A stretch of 64,000 nucleotides of DNA from DASUNP01 sp963728545 (GCA_963728545.1 CAVSKO010000003.1:2976001-3040000); one strand, 5' to 3'. Positions 44,196 through 54,323 are shown, numbered from the stretch's first letter. Program-made: numbers and translations. Notes: generated by a model from the letters alone, not told the origin.

Positions 44196-46622
44196 TTAAT
44201 TGCCGCCGGCCTTCGAGCTTTCATGCGTGTAGTCGGAGTAATAACGGTCGTAATAGTCGTCGTTATACCCGTCGTTTCTAAGATCGACGTTGTTTAAGAC
44301 GACTCCGAAGATTTTCGCGCCGATTGCGGTCAACTCCTGGCGCGTCCGTCGCACGATGTCGCGCGTGCTCTTGCCTCCGTGTACTACGAGTATCACGCCG
44401 TCGACCATCGTCGCCAGTATTACCGGGTCGGTGACTTTCAGCAGCGGGGGCGAATCGATCAATATATGGTCGTAGCGCTCAGAGAGCATGTCGAGCATCT
44501 CTCTCATCTTGTTGGAGCTAATCAGCTCCGCCGGGTTGGGCGGGATGGAGCCGCAAGGCAACAGCGAGAGGTTTGGTATCGGCAGTTTTTGAATCAGATC
44601 ATCGATATCGGTGTTGCGCGACAGGTAGGTCGAGATGCCGCGCGAAAGCTCGACGCCGAACGCCGTGTGCGCCGACGGCTTGCGAAGGTCGCAATCAATA
44701 ATCAGCACCGACGCGCCCAACTGCGCGAGCGAGATCGCCGTATTGACTACCGTTGTGGTCTTGCCTTCGCCGGGCTGGCCGCTGGTGATCAATATGCGTT
44801 TGGGCGGGCTGCCCGCAGCCGAAAGCAGCACTGAAGTTCTCAGAACTCGATAAGCTTCGGCAGCCGAAGAGCGACTGTCGAGCGCCACCAGCTTGTCTAT
44901 TTTCAAACCGTCAGCGCCGTTCAATTCAACTCCGGCAAGCTGCTTTCGCTTGCCGTTGCCGTTCGACTGAAGCGCGCGCGCGTGACGCCCGGAGATTGCG
45001 GGAATCACGCTGAGCGCGGGCAGTTGCGCGTAGCGGCTCAGATCCTCAACGGTCTTGATCGAGTTGTCGAGGTATTCGAGGAAAAAGGCCAGGCAGATGC
45101 CTGCGGCCAGGCTCATGAAAAATCCTATCATTATCGTGCGCATACGGTTGGGGCCGACGGGCGAGGCGGGCACCTGCGCGGGATCGATTATCTTGAGGTT
45201 ATTATGCTGCTCGGCGCGCTGAATCTTCGCCTGGTTGGTCTTTTGCAGGAATTCCGTATAAAGCGATTTTGCCGTCTCAACGTCCTGCTTGATTATGTTG
45301 AATTTGATCGCGGCCTGGTTCTGCTGCGCGGCTTCGCCCTTCGCCTGTTCGAGCGCCGTTTTAAGCGACGCCTCGTCGCGAACCGCGCGCTCGTAATCCG
45401 CCTTCAGTTTTTCTTCAAGCGCGCCCCGGCTCCCGTTTATCTGCTCTTGAATGGCGACCATCTGCTGTTTCACTTCGACGACTTTAGGATTTTTGGGGCC
45501 GTAGGTGACGTCTAGCTGGGCGTACTGGGTCGTAAGCTCGCCGAGCCTTTTCTGAAGCTCGGCCGTCTTCGCGTCCGCGAATGCTTCGGGGAGTTGAGCG
45601 ACGCGGCCTGCTTTCACTTCCTGGTAAAGCGACTGTTTGAGCATGCGGTCGGATTCGGCGCGCGTCGCTTGATCGTGAAAGCGCGACAGCTTGTCGGTCG
45701 CCAGCGTCTCTTTGCCTTCCATTGAGAAGAGGTTGTTTGCGCGCGTGTAATCGGCGAGCGCCTGCTCGGCCTGCTCGACCCTGGCTTTAAGCTCGCGCGT
45801 AGAGCGTTCGAGCCAGTCGGAAGCATTGGTGAACTTTTCGGTTTTGCTTTCGAAGCTGCGCTGTATGAATGTCTGCGCAACGTTTTCAACGATGTCAGCC
45901 GCAAGCGCCGGGTCAGTGTGCGTGAACGTGATGACGAGCATGCGGGTGTCGGCCAGCGGCTCGGCGTTCAGGTTCCTCGCAAGCGCGTCAACGTAGGGAG
46001 CGAGTCGGGCGCTCTCCTGGCGAGACCGCGTGCCGTCGGGCGGGGCGGGAGCGGAGGGCGTTACGGCCACGGGCTGCTGCGACCCATCTTGATCCGGTCC
46101 CTTCACCGTGTCGCCAATCGTTTTGATCGCTTCCCAGACCGATTTTCTCTCGTTGACTTCGAGGAACTTGGGGTTCTGGTCAAGCTTCAGGTTTAAGACC
46201 ACGTCTTCAAGCACCGGTCGGCTCTGGAGCAGACGTATCTTTGTCTTCATGCCCATTCCGACGTAATAGACGTCGTCGGACTCATCCGTCTCAACGATCA
46301 CATCGCCCGTGCGGACGAGCGTTCTATTCTCTTTACCGATCTCGATAGTAGTCACCGCCTGATAAATCGACTTTGACCGGAACATCTCAACGGTGACGAC
46401 GGAGGTGACGATTACGGCTATTATCAGGATCAGCCATTTGCGCTTTCGTATAGCGCGCCACATACGGCGCAGATAGACCTTTTCGTCATCATCTCCGTAG
46501 CCGTAACCATAGCCGTAGGGGGCGGCGTCCGGGTAACCTCCCAGTTTCGGATAACCGGGGCGTATGTTCGGCCCCTCCTCCGGGGGCTGAATTCTCTCCA
46601 GATCAAATTTTTCGTCTGCCAT
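44196..46622 (-). CDS. Polysaccharide co-polymerase with tyrosine autokinase (Wzc-like)
   Basis: 808 aa. A Tyr/Gly-rich cytoplasmic N-terminus leads to TM1 (WLILIIAVIVTSVVTVEMF). A Wzz domain and long periplasmic coiled coils follow, then TM2 (MIGFFMSLAAGICLAFFLEYL). The C-terminal BY-kinase has Walker A SGQPGEGKTTT, Walker A' VLIIDCDLRKP and Walker B ILIDSPPLL. The last 25 residues hold a cluster of seven Tyr (YNDDYYDRYYSDY), the autophosphorylation tail. It controls chain length and export with the Wza-like channel encoded next to it. Confidence 0.96.
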   Translation of the reverse strand: MADEKFDLERIQPPEEGPNIRPGYPKLGGYPDAAPYGYGYGYGDDDEKVYLRRMWRAIRKRKWLILIIAVIVTSVVTVEMFRSKSIYQAVTTIEIGKENRTLVRTGDVIVETDESDDVYYVGMGMKTKIRLLQSRPVLEDVVLNLKLDQNPKFLEVNERKSVWEAIKTIGDTVKGPDQDGSQQPVAVTPSAPAPPDGTRSRQESARLAPYVDALARNLNAEPLADTRMLVITFTHTDPALAADIVENVAQTFIQRSFESKTEKFTNASDWLERSTRELKARVEQAEQALADYTRANNLFSMEGKETLATDKLSRFHDQATRAESDRMLKQSLYQEVKAGRVAQLPEAFADAKTAELQKRLGELTTQYAQLDVTYGPKNPKVVEVKQQMVAIQEQINGSRGALEEKLKADYERAVRDEASLKTALEQAKGEAAQQNQAAIKFNIIKQDVETAKSLYTEFLQKTNQAKIQRAEQHNNLKIIDPAQVPASPVGPNRMRTIMIGFFMSLAAGICLAFFLEYLDNSIKTVEDLSRYAQLPALSVIPAISGRHARALQSNGNGKRKQLAGVELNGADGLKIDKLVALDSRSSAAEAYRVLRTSVLLSAAGSPPKRILITSGQPGEGKTTTVVNTAISLAQLGASVLIIDCDLRKPSAHTAFGVELSRGISTYLSRNTDIDDLIQKLPIPNLSLLPCGSIPPNPAELISSNKMREMLDMLSERYDHILIDSPPLLKVTDPVILATMVDGVILVVHGGKSTRDIVRRTRQELTAIGAKIFGVVLNNVDLRNDGYNDDYYDRYYSDYTHESSKAGGN

Positions 46623-46675
46623 TGATTATTCTCCCAACTATTCGCCCGGGGGCGGTGATCCAGGCCTTTCGTCTG

Positions 46676-47782
46676 TTAACGAACGGGCACGCGCTGTACG
46701 GTGGTGACGCCAAAGGCCCTCAGCAGAGCGCCTCCGACGGATTTGAACTGGCTGTTAGGCACGATGATTATATCGTTAGGAAGTATCGCCACGTCTTCCT
46801 TTTTGCCGTTCATCACCGCTTTGATGTCTACGCGTATCTCTTCGCGCTTGCCGTTGGCATCATCGCGAAATATTATGCAGCGGCCCAAAGCGGCTTCGAA
46901 TTTAGTGCCCTGCGCCATCAACAGGGCCTGCCTGAGCGTCGTGCCCTCTTTAAGAGGGAACTGGCCGGGCGCGTTCACCTCTCCGGCGACGAAAAAGATG
47001 TCGGCGGGAGGGATGTTGATGATGTCGCCCGGCTCCAGGAACATGTTGTTATCGAAATTTCCCCTGAGCAGCCCGGTGATGCTGACCTTCAACAGCTCGT
47101 ATTCTTCATTTTCGTCAGGGTTGTTGGCTGCGGCAGGTGTGGGCTTGTCGCCGGCGACGGCTGCGTCATCTTTGTCGTCAGCTTTGTCGTCGGCGGGTTT
47201 GACCTGTCGAATGATAAAAGCATTCGAGCCATGATCTATGCTCAGCCCCCCGGCCAGCGTGACGAGTTTGAGCAGCGACGGGCGGCCTTCGATTTGAAAC
47301 ACTCCGGGGCTGCGCACCGACCCTTGAATAAAGAACGAGCGGCTGTTGTATTCCTTTACCACCACGCTGACATTCGGGTTCTTGAGGTATTCGCCGCGCA
47401 AACGGTCGGCAATGTACTGGCCCAGTTCTTCGGGGGTCTTGTCTTTAGCCGTGACGCGGCCCAGAAACGACATGAGGAACGTGCCTCTTGCGGTCACGCG
47501 GAACGAGCGCGACAGCTCCGGCGCGTTCTCTATCTGGACCTCTATCACATCGCCGGGGCCTATGCGGTAGTCTTCATCCGGCGCTACAAGGACGTTGGTA
47601 GCGCCACGCGACGGGGCCGGTTGCGACGAAGAGTTGCTCGTCTGACCTTGCCCGGGAAGGCCCGGTTTTGTTCCTTGCGCGACGACCTCTTTTGCCATAA
47701 AGGTCGCGATAACGCCGAGCGCGAGCGCAAAGAACAACTGCCAGACAAATCGTGATTGCGACCGGCGAGCTCTTTTATTCAT
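46676..47782 (-). CDS. Polysaccharide export outer-membrane protein (Wza-like)
   Basis: 368 aa with an N-terminal export signal (WQLFFALALGVIATFMAKEVVAQ). A Poly_export domain (YRIGPGDVIEVQIENAPELS, VSVVVKEYNSRSFFIQGSV) is followed by two SLBB-type segments (PGVFQIEGRPSLLKLVTLAGG; VNAPGQFPLKEGTTLRQAL) with an acidic low-complexity insert between them. It forms the outer-membrane exit channel. The first 4 nt overlap the O-antigen-polymerase-like gene. Confidence 0.94.
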   Translation of the reverse strand: MNKRARRSQSRFVWQLFFALALGVIATFMAKEVVAQGTKPGLPGQGQTSNSSSQPAPSRGATNVLVAPDEDYRIGPGDVIEVQIENAPELSRSFRVTARGTFLMSFLGRVTAKDKTPEELGQYIADRLRGEYLKNPNVSVVVKEYNSRSFFIQGSVRSPGVFQIEGRPSLLKLVTLAGGLSIDHGSNAFIIRQVKPADDKADDKDDAAVAGDKPTPAAANNPDENEEYELLKVSITGLLRGNFDNNMFLEPGDIINIPPADIFFVAGEVNAPGQFPLKEGTTLRQALLMAQGTKFEAALGRCIIFRDDANGKREEIRVDIKAVMNGKKEDVAILPNDIIIVPNSQFKSVGGALLRAFGVTTVQRVPVR

Positions 47783-49221
47783 GGGGACACTCTCCTTACA
47801 AAACTTGCTGCGACTTCTTCGCTCTTATCCAGGGCGGTTGCTCGAAGGGCCAAAGAATTTTCCTTGTCGCGAGATGTAGCGGCTACGACGGAGGTCACAG
47901 CCGTGAGAAGCAAAAACAATAAAGCATTTGAAGGCAATTGCAGGTTGAAATCGAAGACGCTGTGGACGAGTATCGCAAATGCGCCTGCGCCGCCTGCGAG
48001 CGCAAGCGCTCGCAGCAGCGGATCGTGCAGCCTGACTCCGGCGGCGAAAGAGCGAAAGAGCGCGACGAGAAACCATAAAGCGATTATTCCGCCGACAATG
48101 CCGCAATCGGCCAGCACCTGCAAGTAATCATTATGCGCCTGGGGCACTCTCAAGCTGCCGTCGCTCTTGCTGTAAATTGGGAATGCGGTCCCGTACGCTC
48201 CGAGTCCCACGCCCAATAACGGGTTTGCGCTAATCATGCTGAGGGTGTCTCGCCACACCCAGCCACGGCTTGAGTGAAAGGACTCCTTCTCGCCTCCCGC
48301 GCTTACGTCTTGACCTTGAGTGACACGAGTGATGACCGCGTCGGCGCCTATCCAAAAGACGCCCGCGATTATGATCGCCGCTATAAAGACGGCGGCCAGG
48401 GCTTGTGAGGCTGCAAAAGGAAAGCGCGCGCGGGCTGCTCGTTCGCCCGAAGTTTGCCGACGCTTTCGCGCCAGTTTCAAGCTCACGAACACGATAAAGA
48501 TCATCTCGGCGGCAAGGCTGATCATTCCGCCGCGCGAGAGCGACATTATGGATGCGATGCCCATCATAACGGCAGCAAATCCGCACATTAAGCGCATCTC
48601 CCGGCTGACCGCGCGAGTTATGATGAGCGCGATAGGCACCGCAATAAGCATCTCCATATAGCCCGAAAAGTGATTGTGATTAACGAACGGGCCGAAGGGA
48701 GAGATGCTTACCGTGTTGGGCCTCAGCCAGTAAAATTTTCCGTTCCAAGTAAAGTGCTGCACCAATGCGAACAGCGCCATCGCCAATCCGTATATGACCA
48801 GGAAGTTTGCAAGCGCCAGCAGCCGTTCGCGGGTCACAAAGAAATTCGCGGCAATTATGAAAGCGACCAGCAAGAAGATCAGCACCGTGACAGCGCCGCG
48901 CGTCGCTTCCACATTTTTGGAAAGACTCGTCCACCGGCCCGCGCCGTCTTCGACTGCCAGGCTTTGCGCCAGCCCGACCATTACGAGCGCCGCTACGGGC
49001 AAAGCCGTCTTCGGTATTGTTATCACGAGGCGTTTGTCGGCAATGATCTTGATCGCCCAGACCGTCACGAGCGCGAGCACTATTGCTTCGAAGACGAATA
49101 CCGACCAGGGTTCTACCGCGCCGTGGGCCAGCGCCGTAAAAACGACCGCTAACAGAAACCCGACGGCAATCATCCGACCCAGCGGGTCTCTCTTAGTATT
49201 GCCCGACGTCTGCGCGGTCAT
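47779..49221 (-). CDS. O-antigen polymerase/ligase-like membrane protein (Wzy_C)
   Basis: 480 aa with about 12 transmembrane helices. The Wzy_C domain shows SLSRGGMISL and, in the large periplasmic loop, GWVWRDTLSMISANPLLGVGLGAY with VPQAHNDYLQVLADCG. It should polymerise repeat units flipped by the Wzx-like protein. It overlaps both neighbours by 4 nt (ATGA type), so the operon is translationally coupled here. Confidence 0.92.
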   Translation of the reverse strand: MTAQTSGNTKRDPLGRMIAVGFLLAVVFTALAHGAVEPWSVFVFEAIVLALVTVWAIKIIADKRLVITIPKTALPVAALVMVGLAQSLAVEDGAGRWTSLSKNVEATRGAVTVLIFLLVAFIIAANFFVTRERLLALANFLVIYGLAMALFALVQHFTWNGKFYWLRPNTVSISPFGPFVNHNHFSGYMEMLIAVPIALIITRAVSREMRLMCGFAAVMMGIASIMSLSRGGMISLAAEMIFIVFVSLKLARKRRQTSGERAARARFPFAASQALAAVFIAAIIIAGVFWIGADAVITRVTQGQDVSAGGEKESFHSSRGWVWRDTLSMISANPLLGVGLGAYGTAFPIYSKSDGSLRVPQAHNDYLQVLADCGIVGGIIALWFLVALFRSFAAGVRLHDPLLRALALAGGAGAFAILVHSVFDFNLQLPSNALLFLLLTAVTSVVAATSRDKENSLALRATALDKSEEVAASFVRRVSP

Positions 49222-50510
49222 TTGATGCCCCCTTGCTCGGTCAGAGTGAAATCGTCAAAAAAGATGCTGCCTCGCATCGGCTCGTCATAGCTGAATCTGG
49301 GCACGCGCTTGATTTTGATTATTAAAGCGGCGCCGGCGGCAGGCGCGATGAAATCGATAGTTAGAGGCTCCCAGTCTTTAGAGCCTGCGGCAACCGCTTC
49401 GGATTCGGCTATGCTCTTTGATGTTGTTCGTTCTTCTACAACGATGCGCGGCCCTTCGGTAGTGACCAGCCCATCGGTCTTAACATAAAAAGCGAGCCTG
49501 TAGCGCGCGCCCGCGCGGACCGGGATCAACTGCTTTACCTCACCATCGAGCCGCGTGGTATCGCGGTTGAGGAAGTCTATTCTGAGAGCACGCGCGCCCG
49601 TGCGGGCATAAGCCGCGTCTAAGGCTATGCGCGCATAATTGCTGGAGCTTATCGTCCAATCGAATTGGGCAAGCTCTGCCGGGACGGCCGTTTCAAAGCC
49701 TCCATTCCAGATGAGCGCGCGGTACTGCGAAGCGTCCGTGTCGCCGCCGACAAGGTTCACCCAGAGCGCTCGCGCCATCTCGATCTGCTCTTGAGCAATG
49801 AGCGCGTTTATAAATGCGGGACTCACGTTTGAAGCCAGCCGCGCGTTGCGGTCTATGCCGTCGAATGTGCGAGCGGCTTCTGAAACCCTGGACTGCTTGA
49901 GCAGGTACTCGGACAGCGCGAGACGGGAGCGGGGATCAGGAGGCGTGACCGCTTCGACCGCAGCGAGATTTCCGCCCGAGGCTCGATAAATCATGTCGAG
50001 AGTGACGGGCAAATACGAGTTGTTGGACAAGGTTACTATTCGGAATTCATCGAGCGCAGGTCTGTACTTGCCTTCTCTGAACAGCAGGTTTGCCAGCCGC
50101 CAGTGAACGTCCGTGTTATTGGGCGCAAGCCGAAGCCCATCGCGCAGCGACTTCTCTGCCGCATCGCGGTCCCCTTTCGCTTCTTCAATCGAAGCCAGCA
50201 GCAAGCGATGATTATAATCCCAGGGCGATATGTTTATGGCGCGAAGCGCGCGCGACTCGGCCTCGGATAAATCGCGCGCCTCTTCGAGCATCTCGGTTCG
50301 GGCGATCCGCGCATTCAAAAGCGCGGAATCCGGGGCGTGGGCGATCCCGGCGGCAAGCCAATCCTTGTTGACCCGGACTCGCTCATCCGTAAGCACGCCC
50401 GCAACAAGGTGCGTCCACGAGGACTGCGCGAGCGCGGCGCATAAAATCAGCGCCGCCAAAGCCACGGCTGCCCGCCGCGCCAGGCTGTTTACTGCAAGCT
50501 CGAAAATCAT
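49218..50510 (-). CDS. TPR protein with C-terminal carbohydrate-binding-like domain
   Basis: 430 aa. An N-terminal membrane helix (AAVALAALILCAALAQSSW) is followed by tetratricopeptide-like repeats (about 60-170; AIEEAKGDRDAAEKSLRDGLRLAPNNTDVHWRLANLLF type). A beta-sandwich C-terminal part (about 270-430) has YRLAFYVKTDGLVTTEGPRI and GSIFFDDFTL, the layout of CBM-like domains. It is the first gene of the polysaccharide operon and may scaffold the assembly machinery. Confidence 0.8.
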   Translation of the reverse strand: MIFELAVNSLARRAAVALAALILCAALAQSSWTHLVAGVLTDERVRVNKDWLAAGIAHAPDSALLNARIARTEMLEEARDLSEAESRALRAINISPWDYNHRLLLASIEEAKGDRDAAEKSLRDGLRLAPNNTDVHWRLANLLFREGKYRPALDEFRIVTLSNNSYLPVTLDMIYRASGGNLAAVEAVTPPDPRSRLALSEYLLKQSRVSEAARTFDGIDRNARLASNVSPAFINALIAQEQIEMARALWVNLVGGDTDASQYRALIWNGGFETAVPAELAQFDWTISSSNYARIALDAAYARTGARALRIDFLNRDTTRLDGEVKQLIPVRAGARYRLAFYVKTDGLVTTEGPRIVVEERTTSKSIAESEAVAAGSKDWEPLTIDFIAPAAGAALIIKIKRVPRFSYDEPMRGSIFFDDFTLTEQGGIK

Positions 50511-51829
50511 CTCAATTATTTTTAGGACAAATCTATCCCTAGAGAGGGTAAGCCCGTTAGGGAAGACGCAATGCGCCCATAATTTTTTCTGTCTTAACTT
50601 ACCCTGACCCGCCCTGTTTAACGTGCTCGTTCGTCACTGATAGGCAGTGACACCTTTGGGACACATGAAAACTATAAAGAAGCTTTCTATGCGATAGGAA
50701 GCAATTGAATGGCTTTGCCGCGCAGCTTAAGCTGTATGCTCAGTGTTTCCCACTTAAAAGATACGTGCTGCGTCATTATTGTTTTACTTGCTCACTTGCC
50801 AATTTAGGGAGAACTGCCCTCCTCATACTCCTTGGCGAAACCGGCGTTTGTGGGGGTGGATCGCGACAGCGGGTATCGGAGAGCTATTCCACGCGAATAT
50901 TATGGATATTATTGACTCCTGCTCAATATCCGGAATTGATTATCGGCATAGCGTACAACCCCTTTTTGTTAGTACAGCATCAACCTGCGAAACCATTGCT
51001 ATTGCAGGATATTGCATCACTTATAACGTTGTCAATCCCCCACATAGGTGTTTAATATCAAAACCAAAAATTTGATCCCACAAAACATCCTTTCAACTGC
51101 TGTTCTCTTTTCTGAAAGTCTAGCCATCCCGACAACTTTTCACGCTGACTTTTTCCACAAAGACGGAATCAACTCACGATGACAATCTCCACAAAAAGAG
51201 ACGGAGCCTGCTTTATAGTTGTGCATTGCCCAATCTGTAAAAAATTGAGCAAACCGCTTCCGGTCAGTCTGACTTTGACCCTGGAATTAAAGGTCATTTT
51301 GCGTATTTCCATCCAGATAACCTTCTCGGGCCTAATTAACATGAAAGGGATAATACGCGATGTTTTTTTGAATTATTTATTGACAAAATAATCTACAATC
51401 TGTAACTTTGTTCCACATAAAAAGCCCCGATAATAATAAAAAACAGGCAAGTGGGAACAAAAAACCTGACTGAAGCTGTGCATAGATCTCCTATGCAATT
51501 GAAATTGAAGCTATGGGTATAACGGAAAAGGGGAACGTAAGCTTCAAAAATCTCTACTGGTTGACGAGTAACTTTAATTGTATCTGATAAGGCCCTTCCT
51601 CACGCGTGCAGGAGCAAACAACCTCACATCCTGGCACACGCTTTGCGCATTGTTGCAATCGCCCCTTTAGATTACCAGTTTGCAAAGGCTTGAACACTAC
51701 CGGAATTGTAGCTCGTTGTCTCGCATAGAAAGCGGTAGTTGTTAAGTCCGTGCTGGTCATCTTCCAAAGCCCCATCTGAGTGCTAGCCCCAAGCAAATAG
51801 CAACTGCGTTTTAGGAGGAAGAAAATACT
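50511..51829. other. Gene-poor, AT-richer intergenic region
   Basis: About 1.3 kb between the divergent polysaccharide operon and the secreted-protein gene at 51830. Short open frames (for example 50705-51055 and 51179-51391) lack ribosome-binding sites, conserved motifs and normal codon use, and I do not call them genes. The region should hold the operon promoter reading leftward, but I could not place it. A candidate rightward promoter is listed separately. Confidence 0.5.
51380..51408 (+). promoter_or_regulatory. Candidate sigma-70 promoter
   Basis: A perfect -35 TTGACA (51380-51385) is followed after 17 nt by a weak -10 TAACTT (51403-51408). It would give a leader of about 415 nt to the gene at 51830. 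Confidence 0.3.
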
Positions 51830-52456
51830 GTGCTCAAAAGATTATTATGGTCACTAACACTCCTGCCCCTTTTATTATGCGTCGAGACAGCCAATGCGCA
51901 GGGGTCTCACGCATTTCTTGGAGCGCCTCGCCAGGTGGAGGATAGTTTTTCGCCTCGCTACGGGATAAGGTACAACACTCAAGGCTACGACGAGCCGAAA
52001 GTAAAATGGAACAAGAAAATCTCCAAGTGGCAGAAGAAGGGTGTGCCTGATTGGGCAATTCAAGAGATTACTGCCTACCCCGGTTCGTCCGAAGCAATCG
52101 GCGAATGGATCGATAGCGCATTCGATCAGGTCAAGGAACAGTTTATGGCCTGTGGCGGTTCCCTGGCCGAGCGCGCCAGCCGGGTCAATCCCAGAAATGT
52201 TCGCGTCACAATAATGCCGTCAGCCTTCTACGAGCCATTCTACAAGATACTTGTAGCCGGAGCCTTTTACCCAGATACGCGCGAGATAAAGGTTCTAAAT
52301 ATATATTACACCTGGAGCGGCGAAAACAAAGGATGGCTGCGCCACGCCAAGGACTTGCTAGTATGGGAGATGGGCAATTATATCGGTTACTCCGCCGGGA
52401 TACAGCCTGAGCCGCGACCTCAAGGGTGGCCCTGCACTGCGCCTCCTCTAAAGTAG
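51830..52456 (+). CDS. Secreted protein with degenerate metalloprotease-like motif
   Basis: 208 aa starting at GTG, with AGGAGG about 11 nt upstream and a signal peptide (LLWSLTLLPLLLCVETANAQ). No family is recognised with confidence. The segment LLVWEMGNYIGYSAG sits where a zinc protease would have HExxH in a helix; here the His positions are Trp and Asn, so catalysis of that type is unlikely. Three Cys (signal-peptide Cys excluded: CGG and WPC) may form a disulfide. Monocistronic; a strong terminator follows. Confidence 0.75.
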   Translation: MLKRLLWSLTLLPLLLCVETANAQGSHAFLGAPRQVEDSFSPRYGIRYNTQGYDEPKVKWNKKISKWQKKGVPDWAIQEITAYPGSSEAIGEWIDSAFDQVKEQFMACGGSLAERASRVNPRNVRVTIMPSAFYEPFYKILVAGAFYPDTREIKVLNIYYTWSGENKGWLRHAKDLLVWEMGNYIGYSAGIQPEPRPQGWPCTAPPLK

Positions 52457-52493
52457 CCTGCACCTGTCAGACGCCAGCCGCGTCTTCGATTCC

Positions 52494-52540
52494 AAAAGGC
52501 GTAGAGACGGTTTCTTCAACGTCTCTACGCCTTTTATTAT
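52494..52540 (+). terminator. Rho-independent terminator
   Basis: A 16-bp stem (AAAAGGCGTAGAGACG at 52494-52509, CGTCTCTACGCCTTTT at 52520-52535) with a 10-nt loop and a T/A-rich tail lies 38 nt after the stop of the secreted-protein gene. Confidence 0.9.
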
Positions 52541-52775
52541 TTTCAGCCTTTCTGGCCCGTAAACCATAAGGTTTGCGAATGTACGAGATCGTATCTGTAA
52601 TTCGCTCGCGCGGAGTGAAAAGAGGACATCTTATCTATATTTTATAAGCATCTAATCACTTAGAAATTGGCATAATGTTTGCTTTTTCTAGTTTGTAGGA
52701 TGATTTGGACATAGAGACGCTTTGGACTGTGTCTCAATGACGAACGAGAGGTACAGGGTCATTAAGGAGGATGCA

Positions 52776-53789
52776 ATGAAAGTTAATATATTTAGCAGGA
52801 TGATGGCAGCGGTCGTAATCAGCGCGTTGACGCTGGTTGGTCTGGCCGTGCCTGCCAGCGCTCAGGGTGCGCAGAAAGACCCGCAAAAACAGCAACAGAA
52901 ACAGCAGCGTAAGCAGGAGAAGCGCGAGCAGCAACAGCAGCAACAGGCGCAGCAACAGCAACAGCAACAGCAGAACAAAACGCAGCGTCAGGCGGAACGC
53001 GCTCAACAGCAACAGCAGGAGTTGCAGCGACAACAGCAGCAGGCGCAGCAGAAACAGCAACAGCAGCAACAGCGCACACAACAACGCGCTCAACAGCAGC
53101 AGGAGCTTGATCGGCAGCGTCAACAGGTCGAGCAGCAACAGCAGACGGTCCGCCAGCAAAAGCGTGAGAACCGCGAACAACGGCTCTCGCAGCAGCGGCA
53201 GCAGGAGCTTATCAGGGAGCAGCAACAACGCAATGACTGGTATGGTCGTCGTTTGGAAGCGCAGCAGCGTGTAGCGATACAGCGTCAGCAGCAGCTACAG
53301 CAGCAAAGGCGTATGGCGCAATACCGTTATCAGCAGCGCTATTTGCAGCGCTTGCGCGAACAGCAGCGAAGGATACAACAGGCGCGCTACTACGATTACA
53401 ATCGCGACCCGTACTTTTACACGGCTCCGAGTTATCGCTACTATCGTGGCGGAAGATACTACGAGACGAACCGGTACGGCGCAGATGTGCTCCGGCAGGC
53501 CATTAACAACGGCTATGAAGAAGGCTTTCGCGCCGGACAGGCAGACCGAGAGGATGGATGGCGCTCCAGCTATCAAGACTCTTATGCCTATCAGGATGCC
53601 AGCTACGGCTACAACGGAAATTACGTAAACGCGGACGAGTACAACTACTATTTCCGCGAGGGCTTCCGGCGTGGGTATGAGGACGGCTACTACAGCCGAC
53701 ATCAGTACGGCAACTACTCTAACGGCAAGTACGCCATCCTTGGTGGTATTTTGTCACAAATCCTCAACTTGCAGTCGCTCTTCGACTAA
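52776..53789 (+). CDS. Exported Gln-rich, Tyr-rich low-complexity protein
   Basis: 337 aa from the ATG at 52776, 5 nt after AAGGAGG; the frame is open to 52722. The signal peptide (VVISALTLVGLAVPASAQ) precedes about 180 residues composed mainly of Gln with Arg and Lys, a predicted coiled or disordered region. The Tyr/Arg/Gly-rich C-terminus has two similar units (GYEEGFRAGQADR and FREGFRRGYEDGYYSR) and ends ILGGILSQILNLQSLF. Possibly a cell-envelope or matrix protein. Function unknown. Confidence 0.8.
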   Translation: MKVNIFSRMMAAVVISALTLVGLAVPASAQGAQKDPQKQQQKQQRKQEKREQQQQQQAQQQQQQQQNKTQRQAERAQQQQQELQRQQQQAQQKQQQQQQRTQQRAQQQQELDRQRQQVEQQQQTVRQQKRENREQRLSQQRQQELIREQQQRNDWYGRRLEAQQRVAIQRQQQLQQQRRMAQYRYQQRYLQRLREQQRRIQQARYYDYNRDPYFYTAPSYRYYRGGRYYETNRYGADVLRQAINNGYEEGFRAGQADREDGWRSSYQDSYAYQDASYGYNGNYVNADEYNYYFREGFRRGYEDGYYSRHQYGNYSNGKYAILGGILSQILNLQSLFD

Positions 53790-53814
53790 TTAGAGGATAT
53801 CGTCTTAAACAATC

Positions 53815-53863
53815 GCCCGGCTAGATTGATGCTTCTCGCTCAATTTAGCCGGGCAATGTTTTT
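53815..53863 (+). terminator. Rho-independent terminator
   Basis: GCCCGGCTAGATTGA (53815-53829) pairs with TCAATTTAGCCGGGC (53840-53854) apart from one mismatch, loop of 10 nt, followed by a run of T at 53859-53863. Terminates the Gln-rich protein gene. Confidence 0.88.
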
Positions 53864-53879
53864 ACCCCGTTCCGTTTCG

Positions 53880-54158
53880 CTAGCCTACATTGAGCGCCAT
53901 TATAACTTTGCGGTCGCGCACAAAAAGCCGGCTTCCGACGAGCGTCGGGACTGTCCGGGCGTTGTTGTTAAGCAACTGCGCTTTTGAATGTACCTGCAAT
54001 CCATCAGGCGAAAAAGTCGCGAGCGTGAGGAGGCCATCTTCGTCCAGGAGAATTATTCTCCCGTCGGCGAATATAAAATTCGCTTTCGCAAAACTGCGAT
54101 CCTGCCAGGCGATCTTTCCCGTCTTCACATCTATTGCTTTGAGGAAGGCCGGGCCGGA
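53880..54158 (-). pseudogene. Remnant of a PQQ-type beta-propeller protein
   Basis: The open minus-strand frame carries SGPAFLKAIDVKTGKIAW, FADGRIILLDEDGLLTLAT and TLVGSRLFVRDRKVIMALNVG, the C-terminal blades of a PQQ-like WD propeller protein. Upstream the frame is closed by TAG at 54159-54161 and no N-terminal part follows. I read it as a decayed fragment of a larger gene. A plus-strand frame at 54172-54261 (ending GAPGMDNAPLW) is also open but unsupported. Confidence 0.65.
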
Positions 54159-54323
54159 CTATTTGTGGGTGATGACAGCAGAGCTTAAGATAAAAGATGG
54201 CGAGAGTGAGCATTTTTTGGACATCGGCGCACCTGGCATGGACAACGCGCCTTTGTGGTAATAGAGTGTCAGATTAATTAGAGGGGAAGTCCTTCACAAC
54301 AATTTTTGATAGGATATTAGAGA

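Noticed and set aside
50705..51391. Short plus-strand open frames in the gene-poor region
   Set aside because: No ribosome-binding sites, no motifs and atypical composition.
53890..54261. Plus-strand frame over the PQQ remnant as a gene
   Set aside because: Most of it is antisense to clear propeller-blade coding sequence; only the last 30 codons are unexplained.
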